This document shows positions 1 through 9,508 of a stretch of DNA of 64,000 nucleotides, one piece after another. The notes under the pieces are model-generated. The model did not search any database. It worked only from the letters and a program-made list of their open reading frames with translations, and was not told the origin of the DNA. Position 1 is the first letter of the stretch. Every line of letters begins with the position of its first letter. Origin of the DNA: PFJX01 sp040751755 (GTDB taxonomy: Bacteria > Pseudomonadota > Gammaproteobacteria > Burkholderiales > Thiobacillaceae); assembly GCA_040751755.1 (NCBI GenBank), contig JBFMHC010000033.1:1-64000 (forward strand), written 5' to 3'. The position numbers were made by a program, and so were the translations under genes.

Positions 1-82
1 CCTTCCCGAACAGGACCGTGAAACGCTCCAGCGCCAATGATAGTGAGCCCCGCGCTCGCGAAAGTAGGTCATCGCCAGACTC
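1..82 (+). rRNA. rrf: 5S ribosomal RNA, 3' part
   Basis: The first ~80 bases match the 3' two thirds of a bacterial 5S rRNA: the conserved CCGAAC loop, GTGAAACGC, AGCGCCAATGATAGTG and the closing GAAAGTAGG...CGCCAGAC are all recognisable. The 5' part and the rest of the rRNA operon lie outside the window. The 3' end is set at about 82 by comparison with the E. coli molecule and may be off by a few bases. Confidence 0.9.
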
Positions 83-92
83 CTATACCAAA

Positions 93-126
93 CAAATGCC
101 CACCACTCGGTGGGCATTTGCGTTTG
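93..126 (+). terminator. rRNA operon terminator
   Basis: A perfect 12-bp stem (93-104 with 109-120) with a 4-base ACTC loop begins about 10 bases after the 5S rRNA. The right arm ends in ATTTG and a short T-rich stretch follows. It separates the rRNA operon from the convergent xseA, whose stop codon is at 141. Confidence 0.85.
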
Positions 127-140
127 TGCATTCCGATGGT

Positions 141-1469
141 TCACTCTTCTACGCGCGTGATCTCGGCGCCGAGCCTCCCCGTGGCGAGTTCGATCTCGAT
201 GCGTTGCCCGCTGTGCGCCTGCCGGCTGGAGACGATGATGCACCCGGTTTCGTCGCGCACGATGCCGTAGCCCCGTTTCAGTACCTGCTGCGGACAGAGC
301 AGGTGCAACTGCTCGCCAAGATGCCTCATGCGTTCACTCCGTGTCTGTAGCTGTTGCTGCAGCGACCTTCGCATGTGCTGCCGCAGTGCATTCACGCGTT
401 CCAAGGCCGCACCGGGCATGGGTTTGCGGCTGATGAGCCGCTGCCTCAGCTTGCTGAGCAGATGCTCGCCTTCGATGCACTGCCGTGATCCGGCGAGGGC
501 CAGGCGTTGCGTCAGGTGGTTGAGGTGGCGCTGTTGTTCACGGATATGCTCCATGGGGTGACGCAGGCGTCTGTGCACATGGTCGTGTCGTTGCCATGCC
601 GCGTCGATGCGCGCGCCGATATCGCGGGACAATTGCCTGCGTTGCATGAGTATGCCCTGCAGGAGTTCACGCGCATCCGGAGTGGCCATCTGCGCCGCGC
701 CGGTCGGGGTGGGGGCGCGTTGGTCGGCGACGAAATCGGCGATGCAGAAGTCTGTTTCATGGCCGACGCCGCTGACGACCGGGATGCCCGAGATGGCGAT
801 GCGTCGGGCGAGACGTTCGTCGTTGAATGCCCACAGATCCTCGATGCTGCCACCACCGCGCACCAGGAGCAGGACGTCCGCCTCGGCGCGCTGTTCCGCC
901 TGATCCAGGGCCGAAATAATTTGCGCGGGGGCGCCATCCCCTTGAACTTGGCAGGGGTAGACGATGACGCGGGCGGAAGGCCAGCGTGCCGCGAGCGTGG
1001 TCAGCACGTCATGCAGCGCGGCGCCGCGCGGCGAGGTGATCACGCCGATGCAACGCGGCAGCCTTGGCAGCGCGCGTTTGCGTTGTGGGTCGAACAGGCC
1101 CTCCTGCTGCAGTTTTTCCTTCAGTCGCATGAGGGCCTCGAAGAGGTTACCGCGCCCTGCCTTGCGCATGGCGTCAACGATGAGTTGGAAATCGCCGCGG
1201 GCCTCGTAGATGCTCGCCTGCGCGCGCATCTCTATCTGCTCGCCTTCGCGCGGCTGCCAGTCGACGAACTGGTTGCGCGCTCGGAACATGACGCAGCGTG
1301 CGCTCGCGCCGGCATCCTTGATGCTGAAATACCAGTGGCCGGAAGCGGCCCGGGTGAGATTGGACAATTCGCCCTTCACCCAGCAGGAAGGCAGGCCTCG
1401 TTCCACCGCGAGCCGCGCCAGACGGTTGAGTTCGGAAACGGTGAGGATGTTGGCGGACGAATCGTTCAT
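141..1469 (-). CDS. xseA: Exodeoxyribonuclease VII large subunit
   Basis: 442 residues, the family's usual length. XseA with XseB forms exonuclease VII, which degrades single-stranded DNA in both directions. The N-terminal OB-fold reads SELNRLARLAVERGLPSCWV and ISNLTRA-type sequence, followed by the catalytic domain with PRCIGVITSPRGAALHDV and the LLVRGGGSIEDLWAFNDE motif, then a long helical C-terminal region. The start MNDSSANILTVSELN places the OB-fold a few residues in, as in homologues. The gene stands alone on the minus strand, convergent with the rRNA operon; no xseB is in the window. Confidence 0.97.
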   Translation of the reverse strand: MNDSSANILTVSELNRLARLAVERGLPSCWVKGELSNLTRAASGHWYFSIKDAGASARCVMFRARNQFVDWQPREGEQIEMRAQASIYEARGDFQLIVDAMRKAGRGNLFEALMRLKEKLQQEGLFDPQRKRALPRLPRCIGVITSPRGAALHDVLTTLAARWPSARVIVYPCQVQGDGAPAQIISALDQAEQRAEADVLLLVRGGGSIEDLWAFNDERLARRIAISGIPVVSGVGHETDFCIADFVADQRAPTPTGAAQMATPDARELLQGILMQRRQLSRDIGARIDAAWQRHDHVHRRLRHPMEHIREQQRHLNHLTQRLALAGSRQCIEGEHLLSKLRQRLISRKPMPGAALERVNALRQHMRRSLQQQLQTRSERMRHLGEQLHLLCPQQVLKRGYGIVRDETGCIIVSSRQAHSGQRIEIELATGRLGAEITRVEE

Positions 1470-1533
1470 TTCAGGGTCTGTCGGAGGGGGTGTGTCGAAT
1501 AATCGACGGCGCTGAGGCTGTCAAGGCCAAGTT

Positions 1534-1732
1534 ATATCCACAGGCGCATGTGTCATTTCATGAAAGTGTCGTATGTCACTGATTCTTGGTGGAGAAATGC
1601 GTAACCCATTGATATGTAATGACTGTGCGATTGCCCAAAAAAGCGCCTGAGGGCCAAATTCCAGTGCCCGCGTGGAGTTAGAGGTTTTGCCCCCATTTTG
1701 TGCACAGAGTTATCCACAGAAGGTGTGGATTT
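1534..1732. promoter_or_regulatory. Cluster of DnaA-box-like sites
   Basis: The xseA-pabB divergent gap (1470-1755) holds a perfect DnaA box TTATCCACA at 1710-1718, with a one-mismatch box TTGTGCACA at 1698-1706 and an inverted two-mismatch match TGTGGATTT at 1724-1732; a further one-mismatch box ATATCCACA lies at 1534-1542. The three downstream sites sit within 35 bp, ending about 24 bp before the pabB start. This is seen in sequence; DnaA binding and any role in pabB control or replication are inference. The rest of the gap shows no gene. Confidence 0.5.
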
Positions 1733-1755
1733 TCCGTACAGGGATTTTTTCGCGT

Positions 1756-3237
1756 ATGAGCGGCTTGAGCCTGCCAACCCGCAAGGCCAGAATTGCACCC
1801 CCTACCCATGTACCGGCTTCGCCGGCCTTTCGACGCTTCGTGCCCATCCTGTTCGAACTTCCCTACACCGAGGATTGCGAACGCCTCTTCGAGTCCCTTG
1901 CCTGCGAGCCTTGGGCCATGTGGCTGGACGGGGCGGGGTGGGGCAGCGGCCGGGCGGTGCGTGGCATCTTCGTCGCGTATCCGCGCGTCACGCTCGTGAG
2001 CCGCGGCGGCGAGACCCTGATCGATGCAGGTCCGGCCGGTACACGCACCTCGCGCCGGCCGCCCCTGGAGGTGCTGGCCGAGGAGATGGCGGCGCTGGCC
2101 ACGGACGGTGAATTGGAGTGCCTGCATGGTGGCGCGGTCGGTTACTTCGCCTACGACCTCGCGCGCCGCGAGGTGCCGCTACGCGAGCGTGACGAGATGG
2201 GTGTGCCGGACATGGCGCTCGGGCTCTATGACGGCATGGTGGTGGTCGACCATGCTCGGCGGGTATGCGAGGTTCGTACCCTGAAGACCGCGCATGGCCG
2301 GGCCTGGGGCGAGCGGATCCGACAGGCCCTGATGCGCGGATCGGGGGGTGGCCGGCAAGCGTTCGAACTGCGCGGGGCGATCCGCTCCGACATGGACTAT
2401 CCGGCCTATGCACGTGCCTTCGCCGCGGTGCAGGACTACATCCGCGCCGGCGACTGTTACCAAGTCAACTTGGCGATGCGTCATGCGGCGCCCTGCATGG
2501 GGCATCCCTGGCCGCTTTATCAGGCCTTGCGGCGGCGCAATCCGGCACCCTACGCGGCCTGGCTCAATCTGCCCTTTGCGCAGGTCCTCTCTTCCTCTCC
2601 GGAGTGCTTCCTCAGCGTGCGCGGCGGGGCGGTGACGACCCGGCCGATCAAGGGCACGCGACGCCGCGGCGCCACGGCCGTGGAGGATGCGAGGCTGCGC
2701 GCCGAACTGGCGGCCTGCACCAAGGATCGGGCGGAGAACCTGATGATCGTCGATCTCCTGCGCAATGACCTGGGGCGGGTATGCGAGGTCGGCAGCGTGC
2801 GGGTGCCGGAACTGTTCCGCATCGAGAGTTACGCCACGGTGCACCATCTTGTCAGCACTGTCACGGGCCGCCTGGCTCCCGGCAAGACGCCCCTCGACCT
2901 CCTTGCCGCCGCCTTCCCCGGCGGTTCCATCACCGGCGCGCCGAAGCGGCGCGCGATGCAGGTCATCGATGCGCTCGAGCCGAGCCGGCGCGAGTTATAT
3001 TGCGGTGCCATCGGCTATCTCGACACGACGGGGGACATGGAGTTGAACATCGCCATCCGCACCTTGGTCTGCAACGATGGCGAGGTCCGTTACTGGGCGG
3101 GTGGCGGGCTGGTCGCCGACTCCCAGGTCGGCGCGGAATACCAGGAATGCCTGGACAAGGGACGCGCCATGCGCGAGGTGCTGGAAGGCTTCATGGGCGC
3201 GCCGGACGCGCGCCCGCCGGATTCCTTAACGTCCTGA
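1756..3237 (+). CDS. pabB: Aminodeoxychorismate synthase component I
   Basis: PabB converts chorismate plus amide ammonia to 4-amino-4-deoxychorismate for p-aminobenzoate and folate. From ATG 1756 it has 493 residues. Visible family motifs are the PIKGTRRRG block, whose Lys is conserved in PabB, NLMIVDLLRNDLGR, AFPGGSITGAPKRRAMQVIDALEP, and YWAGGGLVADSQ near the end. The open frame extends upstream to 1672, but the homologous part (FELPYTEDCERLF...WAMWLDG) starts later, so 1756 or a GTG near 1840 is more likely. The amidotransferase pabA and the lyase pabC are not adjacent. pabB is divergent from xseA across the DnaA-box cluster. Confidence 0.93.
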   Translation: MSGLSLPTRKARIAPPTHVPASPAFRRFVPILFELPYTEDCERLFESLACEPWAMWLDGAGWGSGRAVRGIFVAYPRVTLVSRGGETLIDAGPAGTRTSRRPPLEVLAEEMAALATDGELECLHGGAVGYFAYDLARREVPLRERDEMGVPDMALGLYDGMVVVDHARRVCEVRTLKTAHGRAWGERIRQALMRGSGGGRQAFELRGAIRSDMDYPAYARAFAAVQDYIRAGDCYQVNLAMRHAAPCMGHPWPLYQALRRRNPAPYAAWLNLPFAQVLSSSPECFLSVRGGAVTTRPIKGTRRRGATAVEDARLRAELAACTKDRAENLMIVDLLRNDLGRVCEVGSVRVPELFRIESYATVHHLVSTVTGRLAPGKTPLDLLAAAFPGGSITGAPKRRAMQVIDALEPSRRELYCGAIGYLDTTGDMELNIAIRTLVCNDGEVRYWAGGGLVADSQVGAEYQECLDKGRAMREVLEGFMGAPDARPPDSLTS

Positions 3238-3329
3238 TTTGGTGGTATTGTTCAATTTTCCGCACGGCGGCCATAGGAGCCTGAACAGCGCCTAGCCGCC
3301 GTATGTTTTTTAGCGCGGCAGGATGTGAG

Positions 3330-4499
3330 ATGTCCGATACCTTGATGCAGACCTATGCCCGGCAGCCCGTTGCCTTCGTGAAAGGCGAGGGGGCCTGGCT
3401 GTACGACGAGAACGGCGAAAAATACCTGGATGCACTGGCTGGCGTGGCCGTGAACGGCCTCGGCCACGGCCACCCCAAGCTGGCCAAGGCCCTGTGCGAG
3501 CAGGCCGGGCGCCTGATCCACACCTCCAACATCTATCGAATCCTCGAGCAGGAGCGCCTGGCAGACCGGTTGTGCGAGCTTTCCGGCCTGGAGCGCGCCT
3601 TCTTCTGCAACTCCGGCGCCGAGGCCAACGAGGCCGCGATCAAGATCGCGCGCCTGTACGGCCACAACAAGGGCATCGAGAACCCTGCCATCGTGGTCAT
3701 GGAAAAGAGCTTCCACGGCCGCACCATGGCGACCCTCTCCGCCACCGGCAACCGCAAGGTGCAGGCCGGCTTCGAGCCGCTCGTGACCGGCTTCGTGCGC
3801 GTGCCCTTCGGCGATGCCGAGGCGGTGGCCAAGCTGTCGGAGCAGGCCAACATCGTCGCCGTGCTGGTGGAACCCTTCCAGGGCGAGGGCGGAGTGAACA
3901 TTCCCGAGGCGGGTTACCTGAAGCAGCTGCGCGCGCTGTGCGACGCCAACGGCTGGCTGCTCATGCTCGACGAGGTGCAGACCGGCATCGGCCGTACCGG
4001 CACCTGGTTCGCCTTCCAGCACACGGACATCCTGCCCGACGTCATGACCCTGGCGAAGGGCCTGGGCTCGGGCGTGCCGGTCGGCGCCTGCCTGGCGCGC
4101 GGCGTCGCCGCCAGCACCTTCACGCCGGGCAAGCACGGCTCCACCTTCGGCGGCGGCCCGCTTGCCTGTACGGCCGCGCTCACCACCCTTGGGGTGATGG
4201 CGGAGGAAGGTCTGCTCAAGCACGCCGACGAGCTCGGCACCTTCATCCGCGCCGACCTGGCGCAACGCCTGCAGGGCGTGGCCGGCGTGCGCGACATCCG
4301 CGGCCAGGGCCTGATGATCGGCGTCGAGCTCGACCGGCCCTGCGGCGAAATCGTCAAGATGGCCCTGGCGGAGAGATTGCTGGTCAACGTCACCAACGAC
4401 ACCGTGGTGCGCCTGCTGCCGCCACTGGTCATGAAACGGGACGAGGCGGCGCTGCTCACCGAGAAGCTCGCCGGCGTGATCCGCGCCTTCCTGGGGTGA
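3330..4499 (+). CDS. argD: Acetylornithine aminotransferase
   Basis: PLP-dependent class III aminotransferase of arginine biosynthesis that interconverts N-acetylglutamate semialdehyde and N-acetylornithine. 389 residues from MSDTLMQTYARQPV, the usual length. Motifs: FFCNSGAEANEAAIKIAR, SFHGRTMATLSATG, MLDEVQTGIGRTG, and the PLP lysine K243 in LAKGLGSGVPVG. An earlier in-frame ATG at 3303 adds nine residues without homology; 3330 fits ArgD N-termini. It is the first gene of the arg block and ends 4 bp before argF, so co-transcription is likely. Confidence 0.95.
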   Translation: MSDTLMQTYARQPVAFVKGEGAWLYDENGEKYLDALAGVAVNGLGHGHPKLAKALCEQAGRLIHTSNIYRILEQERLADRLCELSGLERAFFCNSGAEANEAAIKIARLYGHNKGIENPAIVVMEKSFHGRTMATLSATGNRKVQAGFEPLVTGFVRVPFGDAEAVAKLSEQANIVAVLVEPFQGEGGVNIPEAGYLKQLRALCDANGWLLMLDEVQTGIGRTGTWFAFQHTDILPDVMTLAKGLGSGVPVGACLARGVAASTFTPGKHGSTFGGGPLACTAALTTLGVMAEEGLLKHADELGTFIRADLAQRLQGVAGVRDIRGQGLMIGVELDRPCGEIVKMALAERLLVNVTNDTVVRLLPPLVMKRDEAALLTEKLAGVIRAFLG

Positions 4500-4503
4500 T
4501 CGA

Positions 4504-5430
4504 ATGACGCCGCCGCTCAAGCATTTTCTTCAGTTCAAGGACCTGAGTCGGGAAGAACTGGACTACCTGTTCCGCCGCTCGCGCGTGATCAAGGAGCGCT
4601 TCAAGCGCTACCAGCCCTACCACCCGCTGGTGGACCGCACCCTGGCGATGATCTTCGAGAAGAACTCGACCCGCACCCGGCTCTCCTTCGAGGCCGGCAT
4701 GCACCAGCTCGGCGGCGCGGCCATCTACCTCAACACGCGCGACACCCAGCTGGGGCGCGGCGAGCCGGTGGAGGACGCGGCCGAGGTGATCTCGCGCATG
4801 GTCGACATCGTCATGATCCGCACCTTCGAGCAGGACATCATCGAGCGCTTCGCCGCGCACTCGCGCGTGCCGGTGATTAACGGCCTGACCAACGAATACC
4901 ACCCCTGCCAGATACTCGCCGACATCTTCACCTTCATCGAGCACCAGGGCGACATCCGCGGCAAGACCGTGGCCTGGATCGGCGACTCCAACAACATGTG
5001 CAACACCTGGCTGCAGGCGGCGGAGATCCTCGACTTCAACGTGCACGTCTCGACACCGCCCGGCTACGAGGTGGAGCCCGAGCGTGCCGGCCTGTTCGGC
5101 ACCGACCACTTCGAGGCCTTTGCGGACCCGATGGAGGCCTGCCGCGGCGCCGACCTGGTGACCACCGACGTGTGGACCAGCATGGGCTTCGAGGCGGAGA
5201 ACGCAGAGCGTCTGAAGGCCTTCGCCGACTGGCAGGTGGACGCGGAGATGATGCGCGTGGCCGCGCCCCAGGCCCTGTTCATGCACTGCCTGCCCGCGCA
5301 CCGCGGCGAGGAGGTGGCCGCCGAGGTGATCGACGGCCCGCAGAGCGTGGTGTGGGACGAGGCCGAGAATAGGCTGCACACCCAGAAGGCCTTGATGGAG
5401 TACCTGCTGCTGGGCCGTTTGGAGGACTGA
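4504..5430 (+). CDS. argF: Ornithine carbamoyltransferase
   Basis: Makes citrulline from ornithine and carbamoyl phosphate in the cytoplasm. 308 residues, full length. The carbamoyl-phosphate loop STRTR is at residues 55-59, the NEYHPCQILAD motif follows, and the ornithine-binding HCLPAHRGEEV is near the C-terminus. It sits tightly between argD and the small DUF2283 gene, whose ribosome binding site GGAGG lies in the last codons of argF. Confidence 0.97.
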   Translation: MTPPLKHFLQFKDLSREELDYLFRRSRVIKERFKRYQPYHPLVDRTLAMIFEKNSTRTRLSFEAGMHQLGGAAIYLNTRDTQLGRGEPVEDAAEVISRMVDIVMIRTFEQDIIERFAAHSRVPVINGLTNEYHPCQILADIFTFIEHQGDIRGKTVAWIGDSNNMCNTWLQAAEILDFNVHVSTPPGYEVEPERAGLFGTDHFEAFADPMEACRGADLVTTDVWTSMGFEAENAERLKAFADWQVDAEMMRVAAPQALFMHCLPAHRGEEVAAEVIDGPQSVVWDEAENRLHTQKALMEYLLLGRLED

Positions 5431-5432
5431 GC

Positions 5433-5660
5433 GTGAACATCGCCTATCTCAAGGACATGGACTCGCTCTACATCGAGCTTTCCCCCGAGGACCCCGCGCA
5501 TGCCTGGGAGGCACACGAGGGCGTGATCCTGAACATGAGCGCGGACGGCCGCGTGGTCGGCATCGAGATCGAGCGCGCCTCGCAGCAGACCGACCTGCGC
5601 GCCCTGCGGGTCGGCAACTTCCCCGGCGAGGTGGTCGCCGTGGACGGGCAGTCCCACTGA
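5433..5660 (+). CDS. DUF2283 family small protein
   Basis: 75 residues with the DUF2283 pattern: an N-terminal strand around DxDSLYIELS, then GVILNMSADGRVVGIEIERAS. The family is of unknown function and is often found in plasmid or toxin-antitoxin settings; here it is embedded in the arginine operon between argF (2-base gap) and argG (24-base gap). It starts with GTG at 5433, chosen because GGAGG at 5421-5425 is ideally placed. No catalytic motif is evident, so no role in arginine metabolism can be claimed beyond co-expression. Confidence 0.8.
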   Translation: MNIAYLKDMDSLYIELSPEDPAHAWEAHEGVILNMSADGRVVGIEIERASQQTDLRALRVGNFPGEVVAVDGQSH

Positions 5661-5684
5661 ATTCAATCAAGCAAGCGAAACATC

Positions 5685-6920
<1,236 letters not shown>

Positions 6921-6934
6921 CAAAGGAAACCAGA

Positions 6935-7246
6935 ATGTCCCAGTTCGACAACGTCAGCGTGCTCAAGAAGGCCAACGTCTATTTCGACGGCAAGTGCGTC
7001 TCCCACACCGTGCAATTCGCCGACGGCACGAAGAAGTCGGTTGGTGTGGTCCTGCCCGCCACGCTCACCTTCAACACCGGCGCGCCGGAGATCATGGAAT
7101 GCGTGGCCGGTGGCTGCCGCTACCGCCTCAAGGGCGAGGACTGGAAGTCCAGCCAGGCCGGCGAGTCCTTCAGCATCCCCGGCAATTCCAGCTTCGACAT
7201 CGAGGTGATCGGCGAGCCTTACCACTACGTCTGCCACTTCGGCTGA
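6935..7246 (+). CDS. ppnP: Pyrimidine/purine nucleoside phosphorylase PpnP
   Basis: 103-residue single-domain cupin of the YaiE/PpnP family (DUF1255), which phosphorolyses several nucleosides to free base and ribose 1-phosphate. Recognisable segments are NVYFDGKCVSHTVQF, KSVGVVLPATLTFNTGAPEIMECV, the WKSSQAGESFSIPGNSSFDI core and the closing PYHYVCHFG. It starts at ATG 6935, 14 bases after argG, preceded by AAAGGAA, and is probably read with the arg genes. Confidence 0.92.
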   Translation: MSQFDNVSVLKKANVYFDGKCVSHTVQFADGTKKSVGVVLPATLTFNTGAPEIMECVAGGCRYRLKGEDWKSSQAGESFSIPGNSSFDIEVIGEPYHYVCHFG

Positions 7247-7251
7247 GCGGC

Positions 7252-7926
7252 GTGGCGCCATTGGCCGGCCTCGCCCCCGACCTGCTGGCCGCCCTGGCCA
7301 GCGTGGCCATGATCGGCGCCTACTACCTGTTCCTGCTCAAGAAGAGCAAGGCCGACCCCACCTATTCGATCCACGGCGTCAACGAGCTGGCGCGCACCCT
7401 CTGGGTGATCGGCGTCATGACCCAGCCCGGCAAGGACGTGATGGCGGTGCAGACCCTGCGCAACTTCATCATGGGCTCGTCGCTCATGGCCTCCACCGCC
7501 TCCCTGCTGATCATCGGCACGCTCACCCTCTCCGGGCAGACCGAGAACATCGCCCGCAGCTGGCATGTGCTCAGCCTGGTCGGCACGCACGCGGCGGAGC
7601 TGTGGATGCTGAAGGTCATCTGCCTGCTGATCACCTTCATCGTCGCCTTCTTCGCCTTCGCCATGTCGGTGCGGCTCGCGAACCAGGTGCTGTTCATGCT
7701 CAACGTGCCGGAACCGGAGGCGCACCCCAGCCTCTCGCCGCGGGCGGTGGCCGGGCGCATGAACCGCGCAGGCAACCTGTTCTCCATCGGCATGCGCAGC
7801 TTCTTCTTCGCCATCCCGCTGGTGTTCTGGCTGTTCGGCCCCGCCTTCCTGGTCGCCGCCTCGGCGGGGCTGGTCCATATCCTCTACCGCATCGATCGCA
7901 GCGACGCGGCCATCGACATCGACTAG
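7252..7926 (+). CDS. DUF599 integral membrane protein
   Basis: 224 residues from GTG 7252, five bases after the ppnP stop. Predicted four membrane spans by eye: LLAALASVAMIGAYYLFLL near the start, SSLMASTASLLIIGTL, MLKVICLLITFIVAFFAF, and FFFAIPLVFWLFGPAFLVAASAGLV near the end. The VNELARTLWV and SIGMRSFFFAIPL segments match the DUF599 family, whose function is unknown. The stop codon overlaps the stop of the convergent gmk. The GTG start is inferred from spacing; no better start in frame is present downstream near the N-terminus. Confidence 0.82.
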   Translation: MAPLAGLAPDLLAALASVAMIGAYYLFLLKKSKADPTYSIHGVNELARTLWVIGVMTQPGKDVMAVQTLRNFIMGSSLMASTASLLIIGTLTLSGQTENIARSWHVLSLVGTHAAELWMLKVICLLITFIVAFFAFAMSVRLANQVLFMLNVPEPEAHPSLSPRAVAGRMNRAGNLFSIGMRSFFFAIPLVFWLFGPAFLVAASAGLVHILYRIDRSDAAIDID

Positions 7927-8540
7927 CCGCCGTCAAGCAGGTCCTGCAGCAGGCTGGCGCGCGCCGTGGCCTGCACGTCGATGCGCAGGCGTAGGCTGCG
8001 CGAGATGGCGAGGAGATCGGCGACCGCCGTCTCGAACACGTCGTTCACCACCAGATAGTCCGCCTCCATGGCGTGGGAGATCTCCTCGCGCGCCATGGCC
8101 ATGCGTTTCTCGATCACCTCCGGGGCGTCCGTGCCGCGCCCTTCCAGGCGCCGCCGCAGCTCCGCGATGGAGGGCGGCAGGATGAAGATGCTGTGCGCCC
8201 GCGGCATCAGCTTGCGCACCTGCGCCGCGCCCTGCCAGTCGATCTCCAGCAGGATGTCGCGCCCCTCGCGCATCTGCGCCTCGATCCAGGGCTGCGAGGT
8301 GCCGTAATGGTTGCCGTAGATCTCCGCGCTCTCCAGGAATTCGCCGCGTCCCAGCATCTCCACGAAGGCCTCGCGGCTGGCGAAGTGGTAGTTCACGCCG
8401 TCCACCTCGCCGGGGCGCGGCGCGCGCGTGGTGTAGGAGACCGACAGGCGGATCGTCGGGTCCTGCGCCAGCCAGGCCTTCACCAGGCTGGACTTGCCCG
8501 CCCCGGAGGGGGCGGAAACGATGAAGAGTTGTCCGGTCAT
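7923..8540 (-). CDS. gmk: Guanylate kinase
   Basis: Phosphorylates GMP to GDP. 205 residues, full length. P-loop SAPSGAGKSSL is at about residues 9-19; the GMP-binding YTTRAPRPGEVDGVNYHF and the EIDWQGAAQVRKLMPRAHSIFILPPS segments are present. It is the second gene of a yicC-gmk unit (3-base gap). In many gammaproteobacteria gmk is followed by rpoZ-spoT; here those two lie 55 kb away at the other end of the window. Confidence 0.97.
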   Translation of the reverse strand: MTGQLFIVSAPSGAGKSSLVKAWLAQDPTIRLSVSYTTRAPRPGEVDGVNYHFASREAFVEMLGRGEFLESAEIYGNHYGTSQPWIEAQMREGRDILLEIDWQGAAQVRKLMPRAHSIFILPPSIAELRRRLEGRGTDAPEVIEKRMAMAREEISHAMEADYLVVNDVFETAVADLLAISRSLRLRIDVQATARASLLQDLLDGG

Positions 8541-8543
8541 GGC

Positions 8544-9440
8544 CTATTCCAGGTTTTGGATCTGTTCGCGCATCTGCTCGATCAACACCTTGAGCTCCAC
8601 CGCGGTCTGGGTGAATTCCAGCGAGGCGGACTTGGAGCCGAGGGTGTTGGCCTCGCGGTTGAGTTCCTGCATCAGGAAGTCGAGCCGCTTGCCCACCGCG
8701 CCGCCGCCCGCGAGGATGCGCTCGACCTCGTCGAGGTGGGTGAGCAGACGGTCCAGTTCCTCGTCGACGTCGATCTTCTGCGCGAACAGCACCACCTCCT
8801 GGTGCAGTCGCTCGGGTTCGACGCTGGTGGGCAGATCGGCAAGGCGCTTGGCGAGCTTGTCCTGAAAGGCGGCGACGATCTCCGGTACGCGCGGGCGCAG
8901 GCGGGCGACGTGCTCGCGGATCGCCGCGACACGCTCCTTGAGGACCGCCGCGAGCTTTTCGCCCTCGCGCGCGCGACTGTCGTTGAACTGGCGCAGGGCC
9001 GCGTCCATGCAGCGCAGCGTCGCCCGTTGCAGGGCCTCGGCATCCAGCGTGGTGTCGCCCAGCATGCCGGGCCAGCGCAGGATCTCGGCCACCGAGAGCG
9101 GCGCCGCGTCGGGGAAGTGCGCATGCACCGTGCGCCCAAGACCGTGAAGCTGCTCCAGCAGGGCGCCGTTGAGGCTGCCCGGCAGGGCGTTCTCGTGCTT
9201 GGGGGCCAGGTTGAGGCGGCACTCCAGCTTGCCGCGCTGCACCGCCTGGGTGATGCGTTCGCGCAGCTGCGGCTCGAGGGCGCGGAAGTCCTCGCCCATA
9301 CGGAAGCCCAGGTCGAGAAAGCGCGAGTTGACCGCGCGCAGCTCCAGGATCAGTTGCGCGGTGGGCAGGTCCGCGGTCTCGACGGCATAGCCGGTCATGC
9401 TGCGGGTGGGCGTGCGGGGGGTGTTCTTGGGGGCAGGCAT
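8544..9440 (-). CDS. yicC: YicC family endoribonuclease
   Basis: 298 residues from MPAPKNTPRTPTRSMTGYA. The YicC hallmark SMTGYA begins at about residue 14, followed by the conserved LRAVNSRFLDLGFR and RGKLECRLNL, and the C-terminal DUF1732 part GKRLDFLMQELNREANTLGSKS. In E. coli YicC is an endoribonuclease linked to RyhB turnover. The open frame extends to 9527, but that part has no homology and runs into the divergent kinase; ATG 9440 is preceded by AACCAAGAAA. A start at 9398 (MTGYA) is also possible. Confidence 0.9.
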   Translation of the reverse strand: MPAPKNTPRTPTRSMTGYAVETADLPTAQLILELRAVNSRFLDLGFRMGEDFRALEPQLRERITQAVQRGKLECRLNLAPKHENALPGSLNGALLEQLHGLGRTVHAHFPDAAPLSVAEILRWPGMLGDTTLDAEALQRATLRCMDAALRQFNDSRAREGEKLAAVLKERVAAIREHVARLRPRVPEIVAAFQDKLAKRLADLPTSVEPERLHQEVVLFAQKIDVDEELDRLLTHLDEVERILAGGGAVGKRLDFLMQELNREANTLGSKSASLEFTQTAVELKVLIEQMREQIQNLE

Positions 9441-9508
9441 TTTCTTGGTTATGCTTCGTCGCTTCTGAATCCGCGCCGATCTTACCCGCCGCACCCGTTC
9501 CCCACCAC

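Noticed and set aside
1470..1755. Chromosomal replication origin
   Set aside because: DnaA boxes are present but there is no AT-rich unwinding element cluster and no dnaA, dnaN, gidA or parAB nearby.
3252..4520. 422-codon minus-strand frame opposite argD
   Set aside because: argD is unmistakable on the plus strand; the antisense product has no recognisable domain.
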